Assembly (NCBI RefSeq): GCF_014199935.1
Contig: NZ_JACHOP010000018.1
Coordinates: forward strand, 44,844 to 108,843
Direction: 5' to 3'
Length of the DNA stretch: 64,000 nt
Source: Methylorubrum rhodinum
GTDB lineage: Bacteria; Pseudomonadota; Alphaproteobacteria; Rhizobiales; Beijerinckiaceae
The translations under genes were made by a program, and so were the position numbers. The notes beneath the pieces are model-generated. The model saw only the letters and a program-made list of their open reading frames with translations, ran no database searches and was not told the DNA's origin. This document shows, in pieces, positions 17,761 through 26,368 of the stretch; the first letter of the stretch is position 1, and each line of letters starts with the position of its first letter.

Positions 17761-18071
17761 CGGTCTTCCTTGTTTTGCCTCGGCGTTCTTTTCGGCCGGG
17801 CTTCTTTTGACCGGCGGGTGTTTCGCCGCCGGGTGTGACCACAATGGGACCACCCCGTGATACAAACGTGGTCGCGTTAATGGAGCGTTAAGCCACTGTA
17901 TTTACGATATTTTAACGATTTCGCGTCGTGGCCCGCGCGATCGCCCTGCGTCAAACGAGGCAGCCTTGTCCTCGGAACGCACCAGCTGGGCCACAGTTGT
18001 CATGGGCCGCGCGGCGACCAGTTAGGGCTCATCCTAAGGTGCCTGCGCCACCACAGCAGAAAGTCGGGTTC
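17761..18071. promoter_or_regulatory. Divergent promoter region of lytic transglycosylase and ino1
   Basis: A 311-base gap between two divergent starts. The middle (about 17865-17925) is AT-rich, including TTTACGATATTTTAACG, and is the best place for promoters in both directions. No clear -35/-10 pair with standard spacing or operator palindrome could be assigned. The ino1 side lacks a strong ribosome-binding site. Confidence 0.4.
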
Positions 18072-19262
18072 ATGGGCATTCAGACCGGTCGGCGCGTCGG
18101 AGTGGCGTTCGTCGGCATGGGCGGTGCGGTCGCCACGACCGCCATCGCCGGCATCGAGACCATCAAGTCGGGCTCGAACCGTCTGGACGGCCTGCCGCTC
18201 GCGGGCGTGCCCGTTCCGGGCATGGCCGATTACAAGGATCTGGTGTTCGGCGGCTGGGACCTGAACGGCGACGACCTCGCCTCCGCCGCCACCGGCCACG
18301 GCGTTCTGACGGCTCAGGACATCGACAACGGCGCCCAGGCGCTCAAGGGCATCACCCCCTGGCCGGCCGTCGGCTCGGCCAAGTTCTGCAAGAACATCGA
18401 CGGCGCCAACCGCATCGTCGCCAGGGATCACCGCGAGGCCGTCTCGGTCATCGCCAACGACCTCAACCGCTTCCGCAAGGAGAGCAACCTCGACGACGTC
18501 GTGGTCGTGAACCTCGCCTCGACCGAGCGCTGGCCCGACCTCTCCGCGGCGACGCTCAACTCGGCCGACGCCTTCGAGAAGGGCCTGGATTCGAGCGACG
18601 AGTCGATCTCGCCCGCGATGCTCTACGCCTACGCGGCGATCAAGAGCGGCGTGCCGTATGCCAACTTCACCCCCTCGGTCGCCGCCGACGTGCCGGCGCT
18701 CATGGAACTCGCCCGCGAGCTGAACGTCCCGGTCGCCGGCAAGGACGGCAAGACCGGCCAGACCATGATGAAGACGGTGCTGGCCCCGGCGCTCAAGGCC
18801 CGCTCGCTCCACGTCGACGGCTGGTTCTCGACCAACATCCTCGGCAACCGCGACGGCCTCGCCCTCAACGACAAGGACTCGCTCCAGTCGAAGCTCAACA
18901 CCAAGGGCACGGTGCTCGACTCGATCCTCGGCTATCCGGTCGAGGATCACCTCGTGCACATCCACTATTACCGCCCGCGCGGCGACGACAAGGAAGCTTG
19001 GGACAACATCGACGTCACCGGCTTCATGGGCCAGCGGATGCAGATCAAGGTCAACTTCCTCTGTAAGGACTCGATCCTGGCCGCCCCGCTCGTCATCGAG
19101 ATCGCCCGCGTGCTGGATCTGGCCAAGACCCGCGGCGACGGCGGCGTGCAGGAGCAGCTCTCGACCTTCTTCAAGGCGCCGATGGTCAAGAACGGCCACG
19201 GCCCGGAGCACGATTTCGGCAAGCAGCAGCGCATGCTGTTCGACTGGCTGGGCGTGCACTGA
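18072..19262 (+). CDS. ino1: myo-Inositol-1-phosphate (inositol-3-phosphate) synthase
   Basis: A 396-residue NAD-dependent enzyme that cyclises glucose 6-phosphate to 1L-myo-inositol 1-phosphate. The N-terminal nucleotide-binding region is VAFVGMGGAVATT; VVVNLASTE, PYANFTPS and the VDGWFSTNILGNRDG segment belong to the conserved core, and HIHYYRPRGDDKEAWD leads to the C-terminal catalytic strands. Its length is close to that of bacterial and archaeal forms, not the larger eukaryotic type. An upstream GTG frame is open but lacks homology, so the ATG at 18072 was chosen. Only 13 bases separate it from the next gene, and it opens an eight-gene run, implying that inositol phosphate is the precursor for that pathway. 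Confidence 0.93.
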   Translation: MGIQTGRRVGVAFVGMGGAVATTAIAGIETIKSGSNRLDGLPLAGVPVPGMADYKDLVFGGWDLNGDDLASAATGHGVLTAQDIDNGAQALKGITPWPAVGSAKFCKNIDGANRIVARDHREAVSVIANDLNRFRKESNLDDVVVVNLASTERWPDLSAATLNSADAFEKGLDSSDESISPAMLYAYAAIKSGVPYANFTPSVAADVPALMELARELNVPVAGKDGKTGQTMMKTVLAPALKARSLHVDGWFSTNILGNRDGLALNDKDSLQSKLNTKGTVLDSILGYPVEDHLVHIHYYRPRGDDKEAWDNIDVTGFMGQRMQIKVNFLCKDSILAAPLVIEIARVLDLAKTRGDGGVQEQLSTFFKAPMVKNGHGPEHDFGKQQRMLFDWLGVH

Positions 19263-19275
19263 GGACATCCCACCG

Positions 19276-20196
19276 ATGGCGGGCTTTTCGGAGACCGGTC
19301 CCGCGGCGCCGCTGGCGCTGCGGGAGCTTCTGGTCGAACTCGGCGACCTGAAGCGCGTCCGCTCCGCGGGCCGCGACGGGTCGATCGCCGAGCGGCTGTT
19401 CGCGCAGGGCTGGTCGGCGCTGACCGGCGGCACGCCGCCCGAGACGGTCGCCCTCGACATCACCGCGAAGGCGCTCGCCGCCGCGCGGCTCTGCGACCTC
19501 GACGCGGCGTTCCTCGCCGCTGCCGGGCTCGACGACGCCCAAGCCTCTAACATCCTCGTGGCAGGGCTCGATGCGGTCGCCGGGGCGGTCGATCCGGCGC
19601 TCCGCGAGCGGCTGCGGGAGGACCTGCGCCATCCCGCGGAGCTACAGGCCGGCCCGGTGCCCGGCTTCGTCGGAGCGCTGGCGCGGCAGCCGCGGGCGGG
19701 CGTCACCTGTCCGGGCAAGCCGCGCATCCTGCTGGAGCCGCCGGAAAACCATGCCGAGCACTGCCTCGTCGTGGCGGTCTACGGCGTGCTCCTGAGCCCG
19801 TTCTACCGGGCCGACCCGACGACGGTTTTCTTGGCCGGACTCGCGCATCACTTTCACAACGCCGCGATGCCGGATGCCGGCTTCACCGGCGAGATGCTGC
19901 TCGGCGACCATCTCTGGCCGATCGTCGCGCGCTGCTCGCAATGGGCGCTGGACGAACTGGACCAGCCCTTGCGCGAGACCGTGCGCTCCGCCCGCGCGGT
20001 GCTGCCCGACGACGCGACCGCGGAGGGCCGCGCCTTCCACGCCGCCGACTCCATCGACCGCGTCCTGCAGATCGCCCAGCACCTGCGGGCGGCCTCGCTC
20101 ACCATGGACACGGTGCTCGGCGAGATGGAACTGGTCCATGCCGGGCCGGTGAAGGCTTTCCAGGATCGCGTGCTGACCGATATGCGGATTCCGTGA
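19276..20196 (+). CDS. HD-domain-like protein, possible metal oxygenase or hydrolase
   Basis: A 306-residue soluble protein I do not recognise by name. The C-terminal half has a histidine pattern like HD-superfamily metal enzymes: His159 and His162 in ENHAEH, His191-His192 followed by His194 (LAHHFHN) where HD is usual, His212 in GDHLW, and His255/Asp258 in FHAADSID. Six such ligands are what mixed-valent di-iron HD oxygenases such as myo-inositol oxygenase use, but the Asp of the HD pair is replaced by His here. The N-terminal half is helical and Ala-rich without a clear domain. It lies 13 bases after ino1 and 25 before a methyltransferase, so an action on an inositol-derived compound is plausible but unproven. 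Confidence 0.55.
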   Translation: MAGFSETGPAAPLALRELLVELGDLKRVRSAGRDGSIAERLFAQGWSALTGGTPPETVALDITAKALAAARLCDLDAAFLAAAGLDDAQASNILVAGLDAVAGAVDPALRERLREDLRHPAELQAGPVPGFVGALARQPRAGVTCPGKPRILLEPPENHAEHCLVVAVYGVLLSPFYRADPTTVFLAGLAHHFHNAAMPDAGFTGEMLLGDHLWPIVARCSQWALDELDQPLRETVRSARAVLPDDATAEGRAFHAADSIDRVLQIAQHLRAASLTMDTVLGEMELVHAGPVKAFQDRVLTDMRIP

Positions 20197-20221
20197 CCCA
20201 GCGCGCCCTTCGGCTCCCCCG

Positions 20222-21403
20222 ATGATCCCGTTCGACCTGCTCTCGCCCGAGACCGGCCACCGGCTCAAAGCCGACGGCGCGCATGCCCTGCGCGACGTCG
20301 AGACCGGCGCCCGTTGGCCGGTGATCGATGGCATTCCCTATCTGCGCACCGGCCGCGCGCGGCTGGTCGAGGTCGTGCTGGAAGCCCTCGACGCCGACCG
20401 CGCGGACGAGGCTCTGATCCTGCTGCTCGCCGATCAGGACGATTGGTGGACCGGCCCGCCCGCAGACCCGGATTCCCTGCGCCGTCTCATCGCCGAGCGC
20501 GAGACCACGAGTCTGCGCGGGGCGGTCGATCTCCTCGGCTGGGGCCGCGTCGGCGACTATTTCGTCAACCGCTGGAGCGACCCGACCTATCTGGCGGGCC
20601 TCAGCCTCTTGGAAGCCCACTGGAACGCGCCGGCCTGCGCCTTCGAGCTTGCCTGCGGCATCGGCCATTACCTGCGCGAATTGCAGCGCCGCGGCGTCAA
20701 GGTCGCGGGCGGCGACGTGGTGTTCGCCAAGCTCTGGGTCGCCCGCCACTGGGTCGTCGGTGCGGGGGCACAACTCGTCTGCTTCGACGCGGCCGCGCCC
20801 CACTGGCCGATCGCCGAGGCGCCGGTCGATCTCGTCATCTGCAACGACGCCTTCTACTTCCTCGACGACAAGCCCGGCGTGCTGGCCTGCCTGCGCAAGA
20901 CCGCGGGCGAGGACGGCTGGCTCGCCGTCAGCCACATCCACAACAGCGGCCGGCCCGGCTTCTCCGCCGGCAAGGCGATCTCTTCCGCGGACGTCGAGGA
21001 GCTGTTTCCCGACGCCCTCGTTTACGACGATTCCGAGCTGACCCGGGCGCTCGTCGAGGCCCGCGCGCCCCAACCACGGGAGCCCGGCCAGCTCAAGACC
21101 TGCGAGGCCTTCTCGGTGGTGGCCGGTCCCGGCATGCGCCCGGCCCCGCGCGCGGTGATCGACGGCATCACCCTGCCGCCGCCGGACGCGCAGCTTCATC
21201 TCAACCCGCTCTACGCGGCCGAAGACGGCGGCTTCGCCATCCGCTGGCCGTCCGAGCGCTACGAGGCGGAATACGCGAGCCAAGCCACCTATCCGCTCCA
21301 TTCCGACGGCCCGCAGGCGATCAGTTGGGAGGGCAAGCCCGATGCGCCCGAGGTCGAGCGGGTGCGGCGACGCGAATATGTCGATCTGCCGGAGCGCTGG
21401 TGA
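20222..21403 (+). CDS. SAM-dependent methyltransferase with Trm112-like N terminus
   Basis: A 393-residue protein. The first 45 residues (FDLLSPETGHRL through WPVIDGIPYL) look like a Trm112-type module that has lost its zinc cysteines. A class I methyltransferase Rossmann fold follows, with motif I FELACGIGHYL near 142, an acidic GGDVV after strand 2 and DLVICNDAFYFLDD for motif IV. The C-terminal 120 residues carry no recognised domain. It could methylate a small-molecule intermediate of the surrounding inositol-linked cluster. The downstream oxidoreductase start overlaps its stop by one base (TGATG), indicating translational coupling. The acceptor atom is not predictable. Confidence 0.8.
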   Translation: MIPFDLLSPETGHRLKADGAHALRDVETGARWPVIDGIPYLRTGRARLVEVVLEALDADRADEALILLLADQDDWWTGPPADPDSLRRLIAERETTSLRGAVDLLGWGRVGDYFVNRWSDPTYLAGLSLLEAHWNAPACAFELACGIGHYLRELQRRGVKVAGGDVVFAKLWVARHWVVGAGAQLVCFDAAAPHWPIAEAPVDLVICNDAFYFLDDKPGVLACLRKTAGEDGWLAVSHIHNSGRPGFSAGKAISSADVEELFPDALVYDDSELTRALVEARAPQPREPGQLKTCEAFSVVAGPGMRPAPRAVIDGITLPPPDAQLHLNPLYAAEDGGFAIRWPSERYEAEYASQATYPLHSDGPQAISWEGKPDAPEVERVRRREYVDLPERW

Positions 21404-22428
21404 TGAGACCGGTCGGGTGGGGCATCGTCGGCTACGGCTGGGTCGCCCGCGACTACATGGCGCCGGGCATCCGCGCCGCCGGACACCGCCTCGTCGCGGT
21501 CGCCGATCCGGGCGAGGCCTCGCGCGCTGCCGCTGAGAGGGAAGGCGCCCGCGCGCATGCCGATCTCGCCGGCCTGATCGCCGAGCCGGAGGTCGAAGCG
21601 GTCTACGTCGCGACCCCGAACCATCTTCACCGCGGCGCCGTCGAAGCGCTCTGCGCCGCCGGAAAGGCGGTGCTGTGCGAGAAGCCGATGGCGGCGACGC
21701 TCTCTGACGCAGAGGCCATGGCGGCCGCCGTGCGCAAGTCCGGCGCCTTCTACGGCACCGCCTTCGACCAGCGCCATCACCCCGGCCACGCGGCTTTGCG
21801 CGCGGCGATCCGCGACGGCCGCATTGGCACCGTCACGGCGATCCGCATCGTCTACGCCTGCTGGCTCGACCGGGCCTGGACCTCGTTTCAGGGGCAGCCG
21901 AACTGGCGCATCGACCCGGCTCAGGCCGGAGGCGGCGCCCTGATGGATCTGGCGCCCCACGGCCTCGACCTCGTGGATTTCCTCCTCGGCGAGCCCCTCG
22001 TCCAGATCGCCGCGATGACCCAGGCCCGCGCCCAGGACTACGCCGTCGATGACGGCGCCCTGCTGATCGGCCGCACCGAGGGCGGGGCGCTGGCCCAGCT
22101 CAACGTCGCCTATAACTGCCCCGACGCCCTGCCGCGCCGCCGCCTCGAAGTGGTCGGCACAGGCGGCCTGCTGACCGCCATCGACACGATGGGCCAGACC
22201 GCGGGCGGCTCCGTGACCTTCACCGACGGCGCGACCGGCAAAAGCCGGCCGATCCCCTTCGATACGGACGCCTCGCCGTTCCTCGAACAGGTGCGCGCCT
22301 TCGGCCGAGCGCTCCGCGAGCCGGCCCTGCGCGCCGCCTGGGACGCCGAGCGCGACCTTCACACCATGCGCCTGATCGCCCGCGCCTACGCGGCGGCCGG
22401 CACGCCCGCGGGCCGCGACGCGGCCTGA
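21403..22428 (+). CDS. Gfo/Idh/MocA-family oxidoreductase
   Basis: A 341-residue NAD(P)-dependent sugar or cyclitol dehydrogenase. The N-terminal Rossmann fold starts with WGIVGYGWVARDY, and the family signature CEKPMA holds the catalytic lysine around residue 98. The GGGALMDLAPHGLDL segment, with its Asp and His, is in the substrate-binding domain. Members include inositol 2-dehydrogenase and UDP-sugar oxidases; position downstream of ino1 makes a cyclitol or glycoside substrate attractive. The ATG shares its A with the previous stop. It is followed by a 152-base nested hairpin before the YcaO gene, so transcription may be partly uncoupled there. Confidence 0.9.
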   Translation: MRPVGWGIVGYGWVARDYMAPGIRAAGHRLVAVADPGEASRAAAEREGARAHADLAGLIAEPEVEAVYVATPNHLHRGAVEALCAAGKAVLCEKPMAATLSDAEAMAAAVRKSGAFYGTAFDQRHHPGHAALRAAIRDGRIGTVTAIRIVYACWLDRAWTSFQGQPNWRIDPAQAGGGALMDLAPHGLDLVDFLLGEPLVQIAAMTQARAQDYAVDDGALLIGRTEGGALAQLNVAYNCPDALPRRRLEVVGTGGLLTAIDTMGQTAGGSVTFTDGATGKSRPIPFDTDASPFLEQVRAFGRALREPALRAAWDAERDLHTMRLIARAYAAAGTPAGRDAA

Positions 22429-22447
22429 AGGCAACGAGAGAGAGGAA

Positions 22448-22599
22448 ACCGTCTCATCCCACCAACCCCTCATCCTGAGGTGCTGCGAAGCAGCCTCGAA
22501 GGAGGGTTCCAGCGTATCGCGCGCATACTGGAGCCCTCCTTCGAGGCTGAGCTTGCGCTCGGCACCTCAGGATGAGGGCGGAGGATGGGATGAGACGGT
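22448..22599. repeat. Large nested inverted repeat
   Basis: Four concentric arm pairs fold the whole span into one long hairpin: ACCGTCTCATCCCA with its complement at the ends, then CCCTCATCCTGAGGTGC, GCCTCGAAGGAGGG and CCAG/CTGG near the apex. The inner sequences resemble palindromic repeats widely dispersed in Hyphomicrobiales. It sits between the oxidoreductase stop (22428) and the YcaO start (22618) and may be a mobile miniature element, a processing site or a partial terminator. Confidence 0.9.
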
Positions 22600-22617
22600 T
22601 CTAGAATCGGAACGGAC

Positions 22618-24243
22618 ATGACCGAGACCCTCGACCGGGACGACCGCGCCCGCCACGCGACGCTCGCCGCGCCCCGCGCCTATCGCCGCGGCGCCCCGCG
22701 GGTCATCGAGGGCCTGCCCGAGCGGCTGCCCGAGCCGGTGCGCGCCTATCTCGACGTGCTGCCCGAGGGGCGCGTCGTCGGCTTCAACCTCGCGGGCCTC
22801 GACCGCACCGGCATCCCGGTCTGGTTCGTGGCGCTCTTCCTCGACGATCCGTTCTATGTCGGTGCCATGCCGTCGGGCATCGGCTACGGTGCCACCGACG
22901 ACGAGGCGCTGATCGGCGCGGTGGCCGAGATCGCCGAGAACCTGATGCCCTCGGTCGCCCTGCTGCCGCGCCTGCGCGCCAGGGGCGGCGACAACGAGGA
23001 CGAGCGCTCCTACCACGACCTCGTGCGCGTCTACGGCGCGAACGCCGTGGTCGATCCGCTGACGCTCGGCCTCCCCGCGGGCTCGCCCGTCGACCGCGGC
23101 ACCCCCCTCGACTGGACCCGCGCCGTGCGGGCGCGGACCGGCGAATCCGTCTGGGCGCCGCTCGATGTCGCCGCGACCGACTATTTCGAGCTGCGCCAGG
23201 GCTATCAGCCCTTCACCAACCTCATCACCAACGGGCTGGGCGCCGGGCCGGACGTGGAGTTCGCGCTGGGCCACGGCCTCCTCGAAATGCTCCAGCGCGA
23301 CGGCAACGGCCTGCTGTTCCGCGCGCTCGATCAGGGCGTGATGCTCGATCTCGACGGGATCGGCCCCGAGACCCGCGCCATGCTCGACCGGCTTGAAGGG
23401 CTCGGAATCCGCGCGCTGCCGAAATTCGCCACCGACGAATTCGGTATGACCAACCTCTACGTCGTCGGCTACGACGAGGACCCGGCCCGCACGCCCGCCC
23501 CCATCGCGCTCTCGGCCTGCGGCGAGGCCTGCGACCCCGACCGCGAGCGCGCTCTGCGCAAAGCGCTCCTCGAATTCCAGGCCGCGCGCGTCCGAAAAAC
23601 CTTCGGGCACGGGCCGCTGGCGCTCGCCGACACCGTGGCGCCCCCCGGCTACGTCGAGGCTTTCATCCGGAAGGCGCTGCCGAGCCTCGATCTGGAGGAG
23701 AGCCGCGCGCTCCAGGCCATGCTCGCCTGGATCGACATGACGCCCGCGCAACTCCGTGGCGTGTTGAGCGAGACGGTCTACGCCGAGCGCAGCACCAAGC
23801 CGTTCATGGAACTACCGACGACGCCGGCTGCGGACGGGCATGCCCGTGGACGGATCGCCCGCGAGCGGCTGGAGCAGGCCGGCTTCGACGTGCTCTACGT
23901 CGATTGCTCGCCGCCCGGCGGCGGCATCGGCGTCGTCAAGGCGATCGTGCCGGAGCTCGAGGTCGAGACCATGAGCTACTACCGGATCGGCGAGCGCAAC
24001 ACGAAGAAGCTCATCGAGCGCGATCATCCGCTGATCCGCTTCGGCCAGCCGACCGACACGCTGCTGCCAGTCCGCCTCACGCCCGAGGCGTTGGATCGCT
24101 TCGGCGGCCAGCCGCTCTTCGACACGGCGCTGGCGGAAAAAATCGTCGGCTCGCATTACCCGCTCTACCGCGAGCCGGAATCGCACCACGCCCCGTTCCG
24201 CTACGAGCGACAGGGCCGCCGGGCCGACCGGAGGCCGTCATGA
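22618..24243 (+). CDS. YcaO-like protein
   Basis: A 541-residue protein whose core fits the YcaO ATP-dependent amide-activating family. Visible family features are GYGATDDEALIGAVAEIAEN, where conserved acidic residues bind Mg-ATP, the second helix pair with LGAGPDVEFALGHGLLEML, and the late SPPGGGIGVVKAIVPELE strand. Known YcaO enzymes phosphorylate backbone amides to form azolines, amidines or thioamides. No precursor peptide, TfuA or partner dehydrogenase is adjacent; instead the genes around handle sugars and inositol. The following gene overlaps by four bases (ATGA). A small-molecule amide or thioamide step is therefore more likely than peptide modification, but this is inference. Confidence 0.85.
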   Translation: MTETLDRDDRARHATLAAPRAYRRGAPRVIEGLPERLPEPVRAYLDVLPEGRVVGFNLAGLDRTGIPVWFVALFLDDPFYVGAMPSGIGYGATDDEALIGAVAEIAENLMPSVALLPRLRARGGDNEDERSYHDLVRVYGANAVVDPLTLGLPAGSPVDRGTPLDWTRAVRARTGESVWAPLDVAATDYFELRQGYQPFTNLITNGLGAGPDVEFALGHGLLEMLQRDGNGLLFRALDQGVMLDLDGIGPETRAMLDRLEGLGIRALPKFATDEFGMTNLYVVGYDEDPARTPAPIALSACGEACDPDRERALRKALLEFQAARVRKTFGHGPLALADTVAPPGYVEAFIRKALPSLDLEESRALQAMLAWIDMTPAQLRGVLSETVYAERSTKPFMELPTTPAADGHARGRIARERLEQAGFDVLYVDCSPPGGGIGVVKAIVPELEVETMSYYRIGERNTKKLIERDHPLIRFGQPTDTLLPVRLTPEALDRFGGQPLFDTALAEKIVGSHYPLYREPESHHAPFRYERQGRRADRRPS

Positions 24244-25133
24244 CCCTTCGCTTCGCCTACAACACCAACGGCACCGCCAACCACCGCATCGAGGACGCGA
24301 TCCGCCTCATCGGGGACGCCGGCTACGACGGCGTCGCGCTGACGCTCGACATCCACCATCTCGACCCCTTCGCCGACAACTGGGTGGTCGAGGCCGACCG
24401 CGTCGCCAGTATCCTGGCCCGGCTCGAACTCGGCTCGGTGATCGAGACCGGCGCCCGTTTCCTGCTCGACCCCACCGCCAAGCACGAGCCGACGCTGGTG
24501 ACGGCGGACGCGACGGGCCGCGCCCGGCGGATCGGCTTCCTCAAACGGGCGATCGAGATCGGCAAGATCCTGAACGCCGAGGCGGTCTCGTTCTGGGCCG
24601 GCGTGCCGAAGCCCGGCGTCGATCACGGCGAGGCGCGCGGCTGGCTGATCGAGGGCTTGCGGGAGGTCGCCGACTTCGCCGCGGAGAAGGGCGTCGTCGC
24701 CGCGCTGGAGCCCGAGCCCGGCATGCTGATCGAGACGCTGGACGATTTCGCCGGCCTCGACATCCCCGGCCTGCATCTCGCCCTCGACACCGGCCATTGC
24801 CTCGTCACGCAGGAGCGCGACCCGGCCGCCGCGGTGAAGGAATTCGCCCCCCGGATCGGCACGGTGGCGATCGAGGACATGAAGCGGGGCGAGCACATCC
24901 ACCTGCCCTTCGGCGAGGGCGACATGGACGTGGCGTCCGTGCTCGACGCCCTCGACGCGATCGGCTTCCAAAAGCTCGTCTGTGTGGAGCTGTCGCGCGA
25001 TTCGCACCGGGCCGACGTGATGGTGGGTCAGGCCCTCGAGTATCTCCGCACCTGCCGCCGCCCCGGCCCCGGCCTGCCTCGGCCGGACGCGACGCCCCGC
25101 GAGACCCCCGTTCCGGGACTGCCCAACGCATGA
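24240..25133 (+). CDS. Sugar phosphate isomerase/epimerase-like TIM barrel
   Basis: A 297-residue protein of the xylose-isomerase-like (AP endonuclease 2) TIM-barrel superfamily, with RFAYNTNGTANHR at the first strand, GYDGVALTLDIHHLDPF near residue 30, ALEPEPGM, HLALDTGHCL and the IEDMKRGEHIHLPFGEGDMD strand carrying metal-binding Glu, Asp and His residues. Relatives include inosose dehydratase IolE, IolI and EboE-type proteins found with cyclitol synthases. A role in isomerising or dehydrating a sugar or inositol intermediate is consistent with the neighbours. It overlaps both the YcaO gene before it and the glycosyltransferase after it by four bases. Confidence 0.85.
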   Translation: MTLRFAYNTNGTANHRIEDAIRLIGDAGYDGVALTLDIHHLDPFADNWVVEADRVASILARLELGSVIETGARFLLDPTAKHEPTLVTADATGRARRIGFLKRAIEIGKILNAEAVSFWAGVPKPGVDHGEARGWLIEGLREVADFAAEKGVVAALEPEPGMLIETLDDFAGLDIPGLHLALDTGHCLVTQERDPAAAVKEFAPRIGTVAIEDMKRGEHIHLPFGEGDMDVASVLDALDAIGFQKLVCVELSRDSHRADVMVGQALEYLRTCRRPGPGLPRPDATPRETPVPGLPNA

Positions 25134-26368
25134 GAATCTGCTTCGTCAGCCGCCGCTACTTCCCGGCGATCTCCGGCATGAGCGTATACGCCCAGAATCT
25201 TCTGCGCGAGGTCGCGGGGGCCGGGCACGACGTGACGATGATCTCGCAGTACCGCGGCGATGAATTCGGCACGCGCGTCTATGGCGGCGGTCCACCCCCA
25301 TTGGTGCCGGGCGTCCGCGTCATCGGCCTGGAGCAGCGCGGCGAGCAGGAAAACGGCGATTTCGAGCGCGACATCGACGAGATGATCGCGACCATCGAAG
25401 CCGAGCACGCCAAGAAGCCGTTCGACGTGCTGCACGCGCAGTACGGCTACCCGACCGGCTGGGCGGTGCTGGTCGCCGGCAAGCGCCTCGGCCTGCCGAC
25501 GGTGGTGTCGATCCAGGGCGGCGACGGCCACTGGGTCGGCTCCTGCTGCGAGACCCACCGGGTCGCGATGGTCGAGGTGCTGGCCCACGCCAACGCCCTG
25601 CTGATCGGCGGCCCGTCCTTCGTCGGGGAGGTCTGCGACCGGCTGGGGTCGGACCCGGCCCGCTTCACCATCGTGCCCGGCGCCGTCGACACCGCCCGCT
25701 TCACGCCGGGCGCGCGGTTCGAGGCCGAGCGCGAGGACGAGGAGCCGGTGCGCTTCCTCTATCACGGCCGGGTCGATCGCCGGAAAGGCGTGCTCGACTT
25801 CCTCGACGCCCTGGAGCGCCTGTGGGAGGCCGGCCAGCCCTTCGACGCGACCATCTCCGGCATCGGCCCGGACGTGGACGCCGCCCGCGAACGCGCGGAG
25901 GCCATCGGCTTCACCGCGCATCAGGTGCGCTTCACGGGCTACGCCGATTACGACACCGTGCCGGACCTCTACCGGCAGGCCGACGTGTTCGTCTCCCCGA
26001 CCTACGCCGAGGGCTTTTCGAACACGATCCTGGAGGCGATGGCTTCGGGGCTGGCGGTGGTCTCAACCCACTCGGTCGGCGTCTCGGACTGCCTGCGCGA
26101 CGGCGAGAACGGCCTGCTCGTGAACCCCGGCGACGTGCCGGCCCTGGCGAAAGCCCTCGGCCGCGTGGTGGAGGACGACGACCTGCGGGGCCGCCTCGCC
26201 CGCGACGGGCTGGAGGAGTGCCGCCGGGTCTATTCATGGACGGCGGTCGGGCGCCAGATCATGGATGTCTATGCCGAGGTCGCCGGGCAGGCGCCGCACA
26301 CCGACTTCGCGGACGCGTTGCCCTACGATCCGTCCTGCCGCTTCCGCGCCGAGCCGCACCTGCTCTGA
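25130..26368 (+). CDS. GT4-family glycosyltransferase (MshA-like fold)
   Basis: A 412-residue GT-B retaining glycosyltransferase. The N-terminal acceptor domain begins MRICFVSRRYFPAISGMS, the linker has FTIVPGAVDTARFTPG, and the donor domain shows FLYHGRVDRRKG and the EGFSNTILEA block, which is the E(x7)E motif binding the nucleotide sugar. Family members include MshA, which joins N-acetylglucosamine to inositol 1-phosphate in mycothiol synthesis. Cotranslation with a PIG-L deacetylase (one-base overlap) and distant linkage to ino1 make the same type of reaction plausible here. The specific donor and acceptor are not readable from motifs. Confidence 0.92.
   Translation: MRICFVSRRYFPAISGMSVYAQNLLREVAGAGHDVTMISQYRGDEFGTRVYGGGPPPLVPGVRVIGLEQRGEQENGDFERDIDEMIATIEAEHAKKPFDVLHAQYGYPTGWAVLVAGKRLGLPTVVSIQGGDGHWVGSCCETHRVAMVEVLAHANALLIGGPSFVGEVCDRLGSDPARFTIVPGAVDTARFTPGARFEAEREDEEPVRFLYHGRVDRRKGVLDFLDALERLWEAGQPFDATISGIGPDVDAARERAEAIGFTAHQVRFTGYADYDTVPDLYRQADVFVSPTYAEGFSNTILEAMASGLAVVSTHSVGVSDCLRDGENGLLVNPGDVPALAKALGRVVEDDDLRGRLARDGLEECRRVYSWTAVGRQIMDVYAEVAGQAPHTDFADALPYDPSCRFRAEPHLL

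Noticed and set aside
14126..17842. A 1238-codon minus-strand open frame across P450, GGDEF-EAL and SLT genes
   Set aside because: It spans several clear genes on the other frames and encodes low-complexity sequence; a shadow frame.
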